Origin: Nitrospinaceae bacterium
GTDB taxonomy: Bacteria; Nitrospinota; Nitrospinia; Nitrospinales; Nitrospinaceae
Direction of reading: 5' to 3'
Length of the DNA stretch: 62,789 bases
Assembly (NCBI GenBank): GCA_029261395.1
Contig: JAJDBJ010000061.1
Span: forward strand, 1 to 62,789
Shown here in pieces: positions 61,770-62,789 of the stretch; the first letter of the stretch is position 1, and each line of letters starts with the position of its first letter. A model generated the notes under the pieces. That model did not search any database. It saw nothing but the letters and a program-made list of their open reading frames with translations, and was not told the origin of the DNA. A program made the position numbers and the translations under genes.

Positions 61770-62789
61770 ATGCCCTCAAGCAACGTCTCAGAGCAAAAAC
61801 CCCTTTCATTCAAACTCATCCTTCTGGCACTGGTTGTGTACGGTTTGGCTCACCTGAGTCCTGCCCTGCCTTGGATGTCCTCTTCCTCGATTTTTAACAG
61901 CTTCGGACCGCAAACCGTCCTGGCTCAGGAAGATGAAGACGAAGAAGATGATGAGGACGAAGAAGAAGGTGAAGAGGAAGGCGATGGAGAAACTGCTGAA
62001 GGGGAAGAAGGAGCTGAAGGGGAAGAGCCTGTTGAGGATGAAAATGCGTATCTGTACGATATAGGCCCTGCGGCGGATATTAAGCCCACAAAAGAAATTA
62101 AGGATGGCGGCGGATACACATTCCCCGGCCTGGGTAACCGAAAAGCGACCTGGGGAGCGGCACAACTGCACATCCTGTTTGCTTCCTTTATTCTCGGTTG
62201 TCCCATGTTCGTGGTCATCATGGAAGTGATGGGCGCGCGCCGGACTCAGGGAGTCCGAAAAGCGATCATCCTCGCCAATGTGTTCATGGCAGTACTGACC
62301 GGTGTGATCATCGGTATCATTGGTGAGATCATTATCGATATCCATCACGGCGTGCTGTACGGGATGTGGGCCTGCGCTTTTGCCGCCCTCATCGTCAGCT
62401 TTCTGAATTATTTCCACGTCTGCATGAACAGCAAGGTATCCGCTGCTGTGGGCGCGGTGGTTGGAACAATTTTTGCCTACATTCTGGTACCGGTAGACCA
62501 CACCACGGGTCCCGCTATCGCCCTGGCATTATTGAATGGTGCGGTGGGTGGTTTCCTCTCCACCTCTATCATGTTTGCCCAGGCGGATTACAAGTTTGAG
62601 CGCCTGGCGCATGAGATCACCAAGGTCATCGGTTTCTGTTACAGCTTCACCGCGTTGACTGGCGGGCTGTTCCTGTTCATCATGATGGTGGCGTACAAGG
62701 ATTTCATCTCCTATCTGGTGACTTCGTTCCCAATCCTGTTCATGATCGGGTACCCCACCCTGTTCATCCTGGAAACCATTGTCCTGTAT
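61770..62789 (+). CDS. Cytochrome bd-like oxidase subunit I, N-terminal part
   Basis: 340 residues from the ATG at 61770 to the window edge with no stop. A hydrophobic leader (LILLALVVYGLAHLSPALPW) and an AQ cleavage-like site precede a very acidic segment of about 45 residues (runs of Glu and Asp). Then come at least six membrane helices. The first of these has QLHILFASFILGCPMFVV, which matches the first helix of cytochrome bd subunit I, whose His binds haem. Others include HHGVLYGMWACAFAALIV and LNYFHVCMNSK. Such diverged bd-like oxidases are known from nitrite oxidisers; family call is by pattern and needs the rest of the gene. Confidence 0.62.
   Translation, partial: MPSSNVSEQKPLSFKLILLALVVYGLAHLSPALPWMSSSSIFNSFGPQTVLAQEDEDEEDDEDEEEGEEEGDGETAEGEEGAEGEEPVEDENAYLYDIGPAADIKPTKEIKDGGGYTFPGLGNRKATWGAAQLHILFASFILGCPMFVVIMEVMGARRTQGVRKAIILANVFMAVLTGVIIGIIGEIIIDIHHGVLYGMWACAFAALIVSFLNYFHVCMNSKVSAAVGAVVGTIFAYILVPVDHTTGPAIALALLNGAVGGFLSTSIMFAQADYKFERLAHEITKVIGFCYSFTALTGGLFLFIMMVAYKDFISYLVTSFPILFMIGYPTLFILETIVLY

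Noticed and set aside
61806-62501. Long minus-strand frame with poly-Ser and Phe-rich runs opposite the bd-like gene
   Set aside because: It mirrors the acidic Glu/Asp codons of the plus-strand gene, has no ribosome binding site and no family resemblance.

Overview
The window looks like a chromosomal segment of a free-living, respiratory Gram-negative bacterium. Supporting signs are lipoboxes and signal peptides, a TolC/RND tripartite pump, MurJ, and Slt-type cell-wall recycling. My best guess is a marine, Nitrospinota-like (Nitrospina-type) nitrite oxidiser. This rests on the cytochrome bd-like oxidase entering the right edge, the abundance of TPR lipoproteins and the overall gene style; it is an inference, not shown by a marker gene. 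I saw no rRNA, tRNA, CRISPR array, IS element or prophage, and no gene-free stretch longer than 300 bases.

Region by region. 1-7485 (minus strand): a partial CvpA-like gene, an Slt-type lytic transglycosylase, a NUDIX hydrolase, a large protein ending in an HPr domain, an HNH nuclease, and a small operon of a one-helix protein, a VOC-fold enzyme and a GlcD-like FAD oxidase. 7575-18199 (plus): a copper/silver-type efflux island made of a Cys-rich small protein, TolC-like CusC, CusB, an unusual HD-GYP-YHS fusion, CusA, a CopA ATPase carrying YHS and heavy-metal-binding domains, and an FMN_bind-like exported protein. 18224-25573: a MoxR-type AAA ATPase paired with a 608-residue TraB/DUF5682-like protein, then murJ, thrH, a zinc-ribbon/SH3 protein and an M32 carboxypeptidase.

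25708-29885 is an iron module. It has a two-helix half-ferritin, a Fur-box-controlled FTR1 permease fused to cytochrome c, and a PepSY-TM/Asp-box protein translationally coupled to it; the last two share a related cytoplasmic coiled-coil tail. 29925-39787 is mixed: two aldolases, an EVE protein, a FabI-like reductase, a GAF/HD-GYP regulator, MgtE, a TPR protein, a lipoyl-like domain lacking the acceptor lysine, and several small proteins.

39824-47858 (minus) is the classic lipid synthesis cluster in the order yceD-rpmF-plsX-fabH-fabD-fabG-acpP-fabF-rnc, ending in a radical SAM gene. It has no enoyl reductase; the FabI-like gene at 33387 is a candidate for that step. 47989-62789 holds a Xer recombinase, fbp-hisS-fur, a SUMF1-fold lipoprotein, a large TPR lipoprotein, a DUF1566 gene followed by acs, an orphan HEPN-like protein, rdgB, a membrane lipoprotein, a J-domain remnant, rlmN, and the start of a bd-like oxidase subunit. 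Fur and its likely target, the FTR1 operon, lie in the same window.

The least explained parts are the MoxR/TraB-like pair, the HD-GYP-YHS fusion in the metal operon, and the FTR1/Asp-box pair with matching tails.
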